In this document: one piece after another, positions 1 to 4,331 of the stretch
Layout of the letters: every line of letters begins with the position of its first letter
Numbering within the stretch: the stretch's first letter is position 1
Assembly (NCBI GenBank): GCA_026710565.1
Contig: JAPOQV010000547.1
Span: 1-5,487, forward strand
Reading direction: 5' to 3'
Length of the DNA: 5,487 bases
Source: Spirochaetaceae bacterium
GTDB taxonomy: Bacteria > Spirochaetota > Spirochaetia > SZUA-6 > Bin103
The notes under the pieces: model-generated
The model's database searches: none
Told to the model about the DNA's origin: nothing
Seen by the model: the letters and a program-made list of their open reading frames with translations, nothing else
Position numbers and translations under genes: made by a program

Positions 1-58
1 GGCCGGCGCGCGCGGGTCGACGGGCTGACGACTTCGACACGTTCACGAGCCCTTCCGC

Positions 59-607
59 ATGGTGCCGCCGGCGCGCGGGTCGCTCGGCCCGCGTCGGAGC
101 CGTAACTTCGAGCGGTCGCACGACCGCTTCTCCGGGCACTCGTACACCCCGCCCGGCCGGCTCTCGCGCTACTCCGCCGTCGTGCTCAACCGCCTGGAGA
201 CGGGCGGCGCGGTGCTCACCGCATCGGCTCCGCTGTTCGCCGCCTACGGCCGCCACGCCGTCCCCGAGCACCGCCGGCTGATCGGCAACTGCCTGGCCCT
301 GCTGCTGCCGCGCCCCCTGGTGCGCGCGCCGGACGCGCCGAGCGTGCTGGAGACCACCGTGATCAGGAAGGGCGCGGCCACCATCGTGCACCTGCTGAGC
401 TTTGCCCGCGAACGGCGCGGCGACCTGGACATCGTCGAGGACCCCCTGCCGCTGGTCGACCAGCCGATCTCCATCCGCGCGAACCGGCCGCCAAGGAGCG
501 TCGAGCTCGCCCCGCACGGCGAGCGGCTGGACCACGAGTACCGCGACGGCTACGCCACGGTGCGCGTCACCCTGCGCGACGGCCACGGCATGCTGGTGTG
601 CCGATGA
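59..607 (+). CDS. C-terminal fragment of a beta-galactosidase-trimerisation / GHL6-like glycosidase-family protein
   Basis: This is the tail of a large secreted or cytoplasmic carbohydrate-active protein; the catalytic domain would lie before the window. The family pattern is recognised from memory: FERSHDRFSGHSYTPP (about residues 17-32 from the ATG at 59), then a block corresponding to the trimerisation domain with PEHRRLIGNCLALLLPRPLV, then the C-terminal small domain with IVHLLSFARERRG, DIVEDPLPL and a final DGHGMLVCR. The ATG at 59 is probably an internal codon, since HEPFRMVPPARG, which reads like family sequence, begins before it. The frame is closed by a TGA at 26-28, and bits of family-like sequence appear in the other frames between 27 and 110, so the gene may be frame-damaged here. 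The stop overlaps the next start (ATGA). Confidence is good for the C-terminal family assignment and low for an intact gene or for the substrate. Confidence 0.62.
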   Translation: MVPPARGSLGPRRSRNFERSHDRFSGHSYTPPGRLSRYSAVVLNRLETGGAVLTASAPLFAAYGRHAVPEHRRLIGNCLALLLPRPLVRAPDAPSVLETTVIRKGAATIVHLLSFARERRGDLDIVEDPLPLVDQPISIRANRPPRSVELAPHGERLDHEYRDGYATVRVTLRDGHGMLVCR

Positions 608-1248
608 TCACGATGCGCTCCGACTGGTGGGAGGCGGACTCCTACCTCCCCTGGATCGATCCGCTGGTGGAGGCGGCGTTCGGCGCGGAGATCGACCTGC
701 ACTGGAACCTGTACCTGCAGACCCACGCCCACCGCCTGCAGCACGGGCCGGGCTGCGAGGCCTACCCCAGCCCGCCTTCGCGCGCCCCGCTCTGGGCGGT
801 CCTGGCCGAGCTGATGCCGAGCCCGCCCCAGGTCATCATCGAGACCGGCACCGGCATCGGCTACGCGACCGTGCTGATCGCCGAGGCGTTTCCGCGTTCG
901 CGGGTGTTCACCGTCGAGCACGACGCCCAGCACCGCCGGATCGCCGAGCAGACGTTCGCGGAAGCCGGCGTTGCCGACCGCATCACCATCGTCCCGTCGA
1001 TGGAAGAAGCGCCAATCGAGCGCTCCGACCTGGTATTCGTCGACGGACCGGTCGTCGACCCCGCTCGCCTGCGCGCGGACTGCCTGTTCGTCGACGACGC
1101 CGTGAAACGGACCTTCCGCAGCGCCGCGATCGCTGCCCTGCAACCGTTGCGTGCCCCGAGCTCAGCCCCCGCGACGGCCCTGGAGCACGCTCGCCGAATA
1201 TACCGCGATGCCGTAGCCCGACTGCTGCGCGCAGCCCGGAACCGCTGA
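604..1248 (+). CDS. class I SAM-dependent methyltransferase (Methyltransf_24 / O-methyltransferase-like)
   Basis: A 214-residue protein predicted to transfer a methyl group from S-adenosylmethionine to an unknown acceptor. The Rossmann signature is clear: VIIETGTGIGYATVLIAEAF at about residues 77-96 is motif I (E80, G82, G84), VFTVEHD at 101-107 ends in the acidic residue expected to bind the SAM ribose, and DLVFVDGP at 142-149 is the motif after strand 4. DD164-165 in LFVDDA fits the usual catalytic-loop position. Before the domain lies a Trp-rich N-terminal segment (WW at 8-9, W17, W34). The last ~35 residues are Ala/Arg-rich and resemble no part of the fold I know. I chose the ATG at 604 over the GTG at 598 because it overlaps the upstream stop as ATGA. 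No Shine-Dalgarno is visible, so translation probably depends on the upstream gene. Pairing with a glycosidase-type gene is unusual. The gene ends 19 bases from the convergent antitoxin gene. Confidence 0.78.
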   Translation: MITMRSDWWEADSYLPWIDPLVEAAFGAEIDLHWNLYLQTHAHRLQHGPGCEAYPSPPSRAPLWAVLAELMPSPPQVIIETGTGIGYATVLIAEAFPRSRVFTVEHDAQHRRIAEQTFAEAGVADRITIVPSMEEAPIERSDLVFVDGPVVDPARLRADCLFVDDAVKRTFRSAAIAALQPLRAPSSAPATALEHARRIYRDAVARLLRAARNR

Positions 1249-1267
1249 CGCGGGCACCTCCGATTCC

Positions 1268-1573
1268 TCAGGATGGATCTGGTGAGGTTGCCGCTGACGT
1301 GTGCAACCGCAGGCCCAAGGCGCGCATGACCTTGAGCACCGTGGCGAACTCCGGATTGCCGTCGGGTGACAGTGCCTTGTACAGACTCTCCCTGCCCAGC
1401 CCGGCGTCCGCGGCCACCATCGTCATCCCCTTGGCCCGTGCGATGTCGCCCAGCGCCGCGGCGATCAGCCTCGGATCGCCTTCATCGAACGCCGCTTCGA
1501 GGTAGGCGACCCTGTCCGCCTCCGTCTCCAAGTAGTCGGCCGCATCCCACGGCCGGGTCGGTGTTTTGGCCAT
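1268..1573 (-). CDS. HigA-like antitoxin, HI1420 family addiction-module antidote
   Basis: A 101-residue DNA-binding antitoxin that should neutralise the toxin encoded just upstream (1588-1878) and repress the shared promoter. The family pattern is nearly complete: an N-terminal WDAADYLETEADRVAYLEAA segment (residues 9-28), then ALGDIARAKGM (40-50), then a helix-turn-helix with AADAGLGRESLYKALSPDGN (54-73) and a closing VLKVMRALGLRL (79-90). The length is typical. I chose the ATG at 1573 because AGGAGG lies 7 bases before it and because it starts at MAKTPTRPWD, as relatives do. A TTG at 1591 would overlap the toxin stop (TTGA) but adds only MRGGGH. The gap to the toxin stop is 14 bases, so the two genes form one operon. 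The order toxin then antitoxin is normal for this family. No damaged motif is seen. Confidence 0.9.
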   Translation of the reverse strand: MAKTPTRPWDAADYLETEADRVAYLEAAFDEGDPRLIAAALGDIARAKGMTMVAADAGLGRESLYKALSPDGNPEFATVLKVMRALGLRLHTSAATSPDPS

Positions 1574-1580
1574 GTGCCCG

Positions 1581-1586
1581 CCTCCT
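1581..1586 (-). promoter_or_regulatory. Shine-Dalgarno site of the antitoxin gene
   Basis: AGGAGG on the minus strand, 7 bases before the ATG at 1573 and immediately downstream of the toxin stop. It fixes the antitoxin start at 1573 and gives the antitoxin its own strong initiation signal, whereas the toxin gene appears to have none. That difference would favour antitoxin excess from a shared message. Confidence 0.7.
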
Positions 1587-1587
1587 C

Positions 1588-1878
1588 TCAAAGTTCCCGC
1601 GCTAGGTCGCGCGCTCGTGCGATGTCTCGACGCTGGCTGCTCTTGTCGCCGCCCGCGAGCAGTACCACCAGGGCGGATCCTCGTTGCATGAAGTACACGC
1701 GGTATCCGGGCCCGTAGTCGATGCGAATCTCAGAGACACCTCCGCCGACCGGCCGAACGTCTCCGAAGTTGCCCAACGAGAGCCGTCGCACGCGGATATT
1801 GATTCGAGCCCTCGCCTGCCTGTCCCGAAGTCTGCGGATCCATCTGATATAGGCCTCGGTCTGCCTGACTTCGATCAC
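1588..1878 (-). CDS. RelE/ParE-superfamily (HigB-like) toxin, HI1419 family
   Basis: A 96-residue toxin of the type II class. Relatives are ribosome-dependent mRNA endonucleases, though activity here is inferred. Family hallmarks are DRQARARINIRVRRLSLGN (residues 19-37), DVRPVGGGVSEIRIDYGPG (40-58), YRVYF (59-63) and LLAGGDKSSQRRDIARA (73-89), followed by a short basic helix. I chose the GTG at 1878, giving MIEVRQTEAYIRWIRRLRD, because family members begin at this point. A longer reading from 1923 adds a stretch with no family resemblance and would run through the promoter palindromes. No Shine-Dalgarno lies before the GTG. The -10 element at 1887-1892 ends only 8 bases upstream, so the mRNA is probably leaderless or almost so. 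It is followed after 14 bases by the cognate antitoxin. The gene appears intact. Confidence 0.88.
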   Translation of the reverse strand: MIEVRQTEAYIRWIRRLRDRQARARINIRVRRLSLGNFGDVRPVGGGVSEIRIDYGPGYRVYFMQRGSALVVLLAGGDKSSQRRDIARARDLAREL

Positions 1879-1882
1879 TTGA

Positions 1883-1906
1883 GGATAGCGTATCCCCCAG
1901 GATACG
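1883..1906. promoter_or_regulatory. overlapping palindromes, candidate antitoxin operator
   Basis: Three alternating half-sites GGATA (1883-1887), TATCC (1891-1895) and GGATA (1900-1904) form two overlapping inverted repeats. One is GGATA-gcg-TATCC and the other is the longer CGTATCC-ccca-GGATACG (1889-1906, perfect 7-base arms). They cover the -10 and most of the spacer of the toxin-antitoxin promoter, which is where an autorepressing antitoxin would bind. The binding assignment is inferred from position. Confidence 0.5.
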
Positions 1907-1915
1907 GCATGGCAA
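1887..1915 (-). promoter_or_regulatory. probable promoter of the toxin-antitoxin operon
   Basis: On the minus strand TTGCCA (1910-1915) and TACGCT (1887-1892) are separated by exactly 17 bases. The -35 matches TTGACA at 5 of 6 positions and the -10 fits TAnnnT, the core pattern of actinobacterial housekeeping promoters. The predicted transcription start, 6-8 bases after the -10, falls on or within 2 bases of the toxin GTG at 1878, which implies a leaderless message. Palindromes cover the spacer and the -10. Confidence 0.55.
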
Positions 1916-1937
1916 GTCCCCACGGGGGCCCATGCCG
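1905..1937. repeat. inverted repeat CGGCATGG / CCATGCCG
   Basis: Perfect 8-base arms at 1905-1912 and 1930-1937 enclose 17 bases, inside which CCCC (1918-1921) can pair with GGGG (1925-1928). The left arm overlaps the -35 of the toxin-antitoxin promoter. It may be a second operator or simply a stable hairpin; function unknown. Confidence 0.4.
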
Positions 1938-2001
1938 GCCATCGACGATCGCCAAGCGATCGGGCAGGCGTGGCGAACCGATCGGGCTTGGAGTCCGCAA
2001 A

Positions 2002-2030
2002 TTGTCAGTTGACAGGCGACATCATAGAAT
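2002..2030 (+). promoter_or_regulatory. plus-strand promoter candidate with palindromic -35 region
   Basis: TTGTCA (2002-2007) and TAGAAT (2025-2030) are 17 bases apart, each matching consensus at 5 of 6 positions. The perfect palindrome TGTCA-gt-TGACA (2003-2014) covers the -35, as an operator would. The expected start of transcription, near 2037, coincides with a GTG that opens a 103-codon frame. No recognisable gene lies downstream on this strand; the transcript would run antisense into the end of the PhyH gene. Confidence 0.4.
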
Positions 2031-2101
2031 CGGCTGGTGATCGCCGGTGATTCGCAGAACGCTGTTGGAGGACGATCCGTCTCCCTGGTAGCAGGTCGAT
2101 C

Positions 2102-2120
2102 GTCCGTCATCTTGACGGAC
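2102..2120 (-). terminator. perfect hairpin, possible U-poor terminator of the PhyH transcript
   Basis: GTCCGTCA-tct-TGACGGAC has perfect 8-base arms with a 3-base loop, 113 bases beyond the PhyH stop. No T-run follows it on the minus strand, so it is not a classical intrinsic terminator; U-poor hairpin terminators are reported in actinomycetes. A regulator-binding palindrome is the alternative. Confidence 0.3.
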
Positions 2121-2233
2121 AAAACGATACTGATGAACTCCCAGCATCGACCGCCAAGACCTCCCGGGCTGCCTCTGACACCACCTCGGCTTCTGCGCCA
2201 CATTGACTATGGGTGTGTGAATGGCTTTTGGCC

Positions 2234-3055
2234 CTACGTGACGCTCAGCGCGCTCTCGCCCACTCCCAGCGTGACGCTGGCCAGGCCGTTCAGGCCGGCG
2301 ACGACCGGGTACGTCTTGCTCGGCGAGTCGCGCTTGGTGGGCATGTAGCGGGCCGTGGGCGGAAAGAAGGCATACAGCGCGGTGTGCCGGGGCCGGTCGG
2401 AGTGGTTCGGGCCGGAGCCGTGGACGATGTTGCTGTGGAACAGGACGGCGCTGCCGGCCTCCAGCGGCACGTCGCGGAGCTGTGACAGGTCGACGTCCTC
2501 GCGGTCGGTCTGCGCGGCACCGTCACGGCGGGAGATGTTGCCCCACTCGCCGACCGGCCAGCGGTGGCTGCCGGGGATGACATGAATACAGCCGTTCTCG
2601 GCATCGCTGGCCGAGATGGCGATGCTCAGGGTCACCAGATCCGGCGGCTCCAGGGGCCAGTAGGCCACGTCCTGGTGCAGCCCGTGCTGCGATCCGTGGC
2701 GCGCCGGCTTCAGCATCAGCGTCGACCGGAACAGCAGCAGCTCCGGGCCGAGGATCTCCGACACGACCGCCACCATACGCGGGTTGCGGGCCATGCCCGC
2801 GAACAGGTCGGAGACCAGGTCGGTGCGCTCGATCTTGCGCAGGACCGGGCGGCCGTGCTCTGAGCGCACGTCGGTGTGCGGCTCGAACTGGAACGTCGCC
2901 TCAGCCGGCGGGGTCCCCTCGCCTGCCGCCAGCTCGTGCAGCCGCTCGATCTCCTGCTGGGCGGCAGCTACTTCAGCCGGTCCGAGGACCTCGGGAATGA
3001 CCAAGTACCCCTGCTCCTGAAACGCGGTCATGTCGGCGGTCAGATTGCTCGGCAT
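2234..3055 (-). CDS. PhyH-family Fe(II)/2-oxoglutarate-dependent dioxygenase
   Basis: A 273-residue non-heme iron oxygenase of the phytanoyl-CoA dioxygenase (PhyH) family. It should couple 2-oxoglutarate decarboxylation to hydroxylation of a small molecule that cannot be named from sequence. The iron triad is visible: H127-Q-D129 in GLHQDVAYWP, and distal H212 in SNIVHGSGPNHSDRPRH. R221 or R223 nine to eleven residues later is the expected 2-oxoglutarate anchor. The N-terminus FQEQGYLVIPEVLGPAEV (12-29) and the segment NGCIHVIPGSHRWPVG (154-169) are typical of the family, and the length is normal. I chose the ATG at 3055 because AGGTGA lies 7 bases upstream; an in-frame GTG at 3076 is less likely. 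It follows the VOC gene on the same strand after 141 bases containing three hairpins and a possible promoter of its own, so it may be only partly co-transcribed with VOC and MBL. Confidence 0.9.
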   Translation of the reverse strand: MPSNLTADMTAFQEQGYLVIPEVLGPAEVAAAQQEIERLHELAAGEGTPPAEATFQFEPHTDVRSEHGRPVLRKIERTDLVSDLFAGMARNPRMVAVVSEILGPELLLFRSTLMLKPARHGSQHGLHQDVAYWPLEPPDLVTLSIAISASDAENGCIHVIPGSHRWPVGEWGNISRRDGAAQTDREDVDLSQLRDVPLEAGSAVLFHSNIVHGSGPNHSDRPRHTALYAFFPPTARYMPTKRDSPSKTYPVVAGLNGLASVTLGVGESALSVT

Positions 3056-3074
3056 CCGCAGTTCACCTGTCGCC

Positions 3075-3104
3075 ACAGTACCGCCGGTGCAGGAACGGGA
3101 TCAA
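3075..3104 (-). promoter_or_regulatory. weak promoter candidate for the PhyH gene
   Basis: On the minus strand TTGATC (3099-3104) and TACTGT (3075-3080) are 18 bases apart; the -10 fits TAnnnT and the -35 keeps TTGA. Transcription would start near 3069 and leave a short leader carrying the AGGTGA ribosome site before the ATG at 3055. Both hexamers are weak, so this is tentative. Confidence 0.3.
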
Positions 3105-3135
3105 CGCTCCGCCTGCCGCAAGCGCACTCGGAGCG
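3105..3135. repeat. inverted repeat CGCTCCG / CGGAGCG upstream of PhyH
   Basis: Perfect 7-base arms at 3105-3111 and 3129-3135 enclose 17 bases. It lies directly upstream of the candidate PhyH -35 and abuts the palindrome at 3135-3160. It could be part of a regulator-binding cluster or of a hairpin in a read-through transcript. Confidence 0.4.
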
Positions 3136-3160
3136 ATTGTCACTCCCGGAGTGACCAATC
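3135..3160. promoter_or_regulatory. long near-perfect palindrome, operator or hairpin upstream of PhyH
   Basis: The core GTCACTC-ccg-GAGTGAC (3139-3155) is a perfect 7-3-7 inverted repeat. With one bulged C at 3155 or 3156 the arms extend to GATTGTCACTC and GAGTGA-CAATC, eleven paired bases each side. It lies 80 bases upstream of the PhyH ATG and 37 bases beyond the VOC stop, with no T-run after it on the minus strand. An operator of a dimeric regulator is at least as likely as a terminator. Confidence 0.5.
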
Positions 3161-3172
3161 AGGGCTGAATTC

Positions 3173-3187
3173 TCCTTCTGTGAAGGA
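3173..3187 (-). terminator. small hairpin just after the VOC gene
   Basis: TCCTTC-tgt-GAAGGA is a perfect 6-3-6 inverted repeat 9 bases after the VOC stop. No T-run follows on the minus strand, so termination would have to be U-independent, or it may serve as a 3'-end stabilising hairpin. Confidence 0.3.
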
Positions 3188-3196
3188 CAAATCAAT

Positions 3197-3595
3197 CTAC
3201 TCCAGCCCGGTCCCCTCGGGCAGGTCGCCCTCGATGATCTCCACGCGCAGGTTGTCCGGGCCTTCGATGAAGGCGACGCGCAGGTGCGGGCCGACGGCGG
3301 CCGGCTCGGTGTGGAAGCGGGCGCCGCGGCGCTTGAGGTCGGCGATCGCGGCGTCGTAGTCGTCGGGACGCATGGCGAAGTGATGGATGACCGCGTCCTC
3401 CGGGGTCGTGTCCGGGTTGGTCGGCGCGCGGTGGAAGACGTTGACGAAGGTGCCGTGGAAACCCAGGTGGGTGATCTTCGTGCCCTTGAACTCCCCGATC
3501 CACAGCCGGCGCGCGTCGAACATGCGTTCGAACCAGGCGACCGTGGCGTCCAGGTCGTTGGTCTGCAGGTGGACGTGGTCGTACGAGTATCTCAT
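3197..3595 (-). CDS. VOC-superfamily protein (glyoxalase I / bleomycin resistance / extradiol dioxygenase fold)
   Basis: A 132-residue single VOC unit with two beta-alpha-beta-beta-beta modules, expected to work as a metal-dependent dimer. Module 1 starts at YDHVHLQTNDLDATVAWFER (5-24), giving candidate metal ligands H7 and H9. Module 2 contains IHHFAM (70-75; H71/H72), DAAIADLKRRGARF (81-94), and closes with FIEGPDNLRVEIIEGD (109-124), where E119 is the usual last ligand. The spacing fits a glyoxalase I-like isomerase or lyase, but the family also includes epimerases, dioxygenases and binding proteins, so the reaction is open. The ATG at 3595 is the natural start of the fold. No good Shine-Dalgarno precedes it; a -10-like TACCGT ends 6 bases upstream, so the message may be leaderless. 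The MBL gene ends 45 bases upstream on the same strand, with a hairpin between them. Confidence 0.87.
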   Translation of the reverse strand: MRYSYDHVHLQTNDLDATVAWFERMFDARRLWIGEFKGTKITHLGFHGTFVNVFHRAPTNPDTTPEDAVIHHFAMRPDDYDAAIADLKRRGARFHTEPAAVGPHLRVAFIEGPDNLRVEIIEGDLPEGTGLE

Positions 3596-3601
3596 CCAGC
3601 T

Positions 3602-3629
3602 ACGGTAACACGCCCGCCGGGCGCGTCAG
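3602..3629 (-). promoter_or_regulatory. possible leaderless promoter of the VOC gene
   Basis: On the minus strand CTGACG (3624-3629) and TACCGT (3602-3607) are 16 bases apart, and TACCGT ends exactly 6 bases before the VOC ATG at 3595. That spacing fits a transcript beginning at or next to the start codon, and it would account for the missing Shine-Dalgarno. The -35 is only 4 of 6 and lies inside the MBL 3' hairpin. Confidence 0.3.
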
Positions 3630-3634
3630 CGCCC
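3619..3634 (-). terminator. GC hairpin after the MBL-fold gene
   Basis: GGGCGC-gtca-GCGCCC is a perfect 6-4-6 inverted repeat starting 6 bases after the MBL stop. There is no T-run, so it would be a U-poor terminator. A competing hairpin CGCCC-gcc-GGGCG (3611-3623) shares its left part, so two folds are mutually exclusive. Confidence 0.38.
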
Positions 3635-3640
3635 TCCGCG

Positions 3641-4285
3641 TCAAACCAGGCCGTGCTGGACCTTGAACGACGGCCAGCGCTCCTTGAGGTCGAAGAACGC
3701 CTCGAAGTCCTCGCAGCCCAGGAACGGGTTGGTGCGCCGCTCCATGCCGATCGTGGACGCGGGCCGGCAGCCGTAGTCGTGGCCGGGCCAGACCATGACG
3801 TCGTCGCCGGCGGCATCCAGCAGCCGGTGCAGGCTGTCCCACTCGGTGCGGGCGGCCTCGCGCCCGGAGGTGCCGCCGACCTTGCCCACGAACAGCAGGT
3901 CGCCGGTCAGGGCGAAGCGCTCGTCCGGCTCGAACAGCACGAGGTGGTCGTCGGCGTGGCCGGGGGTGTAGAGCGCGCGCAGGCGCAGCGCGCCGACCTC
4001 CAGCACGCCGCCGTCGTCCAGGCGATGGTCGGCGTTCGAGCCGAAGGCGACGAGCGGGGCGCCGGTGAGCCTGCGCGCCTCGTCGTTGCCATTGGTGTGA
4101 TCGCCGTGGCCGTGCGTGTTGACCACGTAGGTCACCGTCAGGCCCTGAGCAGCCGCCCGCTCCACCACGGCCGCGGGATCGAACGAGGGGTCGAAGACCG
4201 CCGCCACTCCGGCCTCGCGGTCACCGACAAGATAGGCGAAGTTCCGGTCGCCGCCGGTCCGTATCTGTTCCAGGATCAATCGCAT
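3641..4285 (-). CDS. MBL-fold metallohydrolase, glyoxalase II / ETHE1 persulfide dioxygenase-like
   Basis: A 214-residue metallo-beta-lactamase-fold enzyme with the full metal set: H58-x-H60-x-D62-H63 in NTHGHGDHTNGN, H110 in TPGHADDH, D129 in LTGDLLFVG, and H169 in WPGHDYG. The C-terminal STIGMERRTNPFL (177-189) is typical of hydroxyacylglutathione hydrolases and ETHE1-type persulfide dioxygenases. It is shorter than classical glyoxalase II (about 250 residues), which lowers the case for a true glutathione thioesterase. If the host is an actinomycete, mycothiol or another thiol is the likelier partner. I chose the ATG at 4285 because the fold begins there with MRLILEQIRTGGDRNFAYLV and a GGGGAAGG ribosome site sits 4 bases upstream; the 72 extra codons to 4501 are antisense to the oxidoreductase gene. 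It is divergent from that gene and precedes the VOC gene by 45 bases. Confidence 0.9.
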   Translation of the reverse strand: MRLILEQIRTGGDRNFAYLVGDREAGVAAVFDPSFDPAAVVERAAAQGLTVTYVVNTHGHGDHTNGNDEARRLTGAPLVAFGSNADHRLDDGGVLEVGALRLRALYTPGHADDHLVLFEPDERFALTGDLLFVGKVGGTSGREAARTEWDSLHRLLDAAGDDVMVWPGHDYGCRPASTIGMERRTNPFLGCEDFEAFFDLKERWPSFKVQHGLV

Positions 4286-4310
4286 CGCACCTTCCCCACC
4301 ATGACGCCGC

Positions 4311-4325
4311 CATTGTGGCACACTG
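4311..4325. promoter_or_regulatory. palindrome in the divergent MBL / Gfo-Idh-MocA region
   Basis: CATTGTG-g-CACACTG is a 15-base palindrome with one mismatched pair (T4313/C4323). It lies 25 bases from the MBL start and 48 from the oxidoreductase start, a good position for a regulator controlling both genes. The minus-strand hexamer CACAAT (4312-4317) inside it could serve as the MBL -10, but I see no convincing -35. Confidence 0.38.
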
Positions 4326-4331
4326 AAGCGC

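Larger units (their letters stand above)
1924..2233. other. intergenic region without a recognisable gene, rich in short repeats
   Basis: Between the longest possible toxin reading and the PhyH stop lie about 310 bases with no recognisable protein. Two 60-base lines counted by eye give 31 G+C (1981-2040) and 32 G+C (2101-2160), against 40 G+C in a line of the 4374 gene. Visible structure: inverted repeat CGATCGC-caa-GCGATCG (1946-1962); direct repeat CGATCGGGC at 1957-1965 and 1979-1987, spaced 22 bases; a plus-strand promoter candidate (2002-2030); direct repeat GGTGAT near 2036 and 2046; and a perfect hairpin at 2102-2120. A GTG-started open frame (2037-2348, plus) crosses the PhyH 3' end antisense and resembles nothing I know, so I do not call it as a gene. 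Confidence 0.5.

Noticed and set aside
1266..1286. CCTCA / TGAGG inverted repeat between the convergent methyltransferase and antitoxin genes, considered as a shared terminator
   Set aside because: Arms are only 5 bases with a 12-base loop, and it lies mostly inside the antitoxin coding sequence.
402..1505. A 367-codon plus-strand open frame spanning the first two genes and the antitoxin gene
   Set aside because: It is rich in Pro, Arg and Ala with no fold signature, and it overlaps genes with clear motifs in other frames. It is a shadow caused by high GC.
2002..2030. Resemblance of TTGTCAGT-TAGAAT to the mycobacterial PafBC/RecA-NDp DNA-damage promoter motif
   Set aside because: The upstream half matches well, but the distance to the -10 is 14 bases rather than the roughly 8 I recall for that motif, and no DNA-repair gene follows.
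2036..2051. Direct repeat GGTGAT spaced 10 bases, considered as an iteron or attachment-site core
   Set aside because: Only two six-base copies are present, with no integrase, replication gene or tRNA nearby.
1730..2203. A 157-codon minus-strand open frame across the intergenic region
   Set aside because: Much of it is out of frame over the toxin gene and its promoter, and no part is recognisable.
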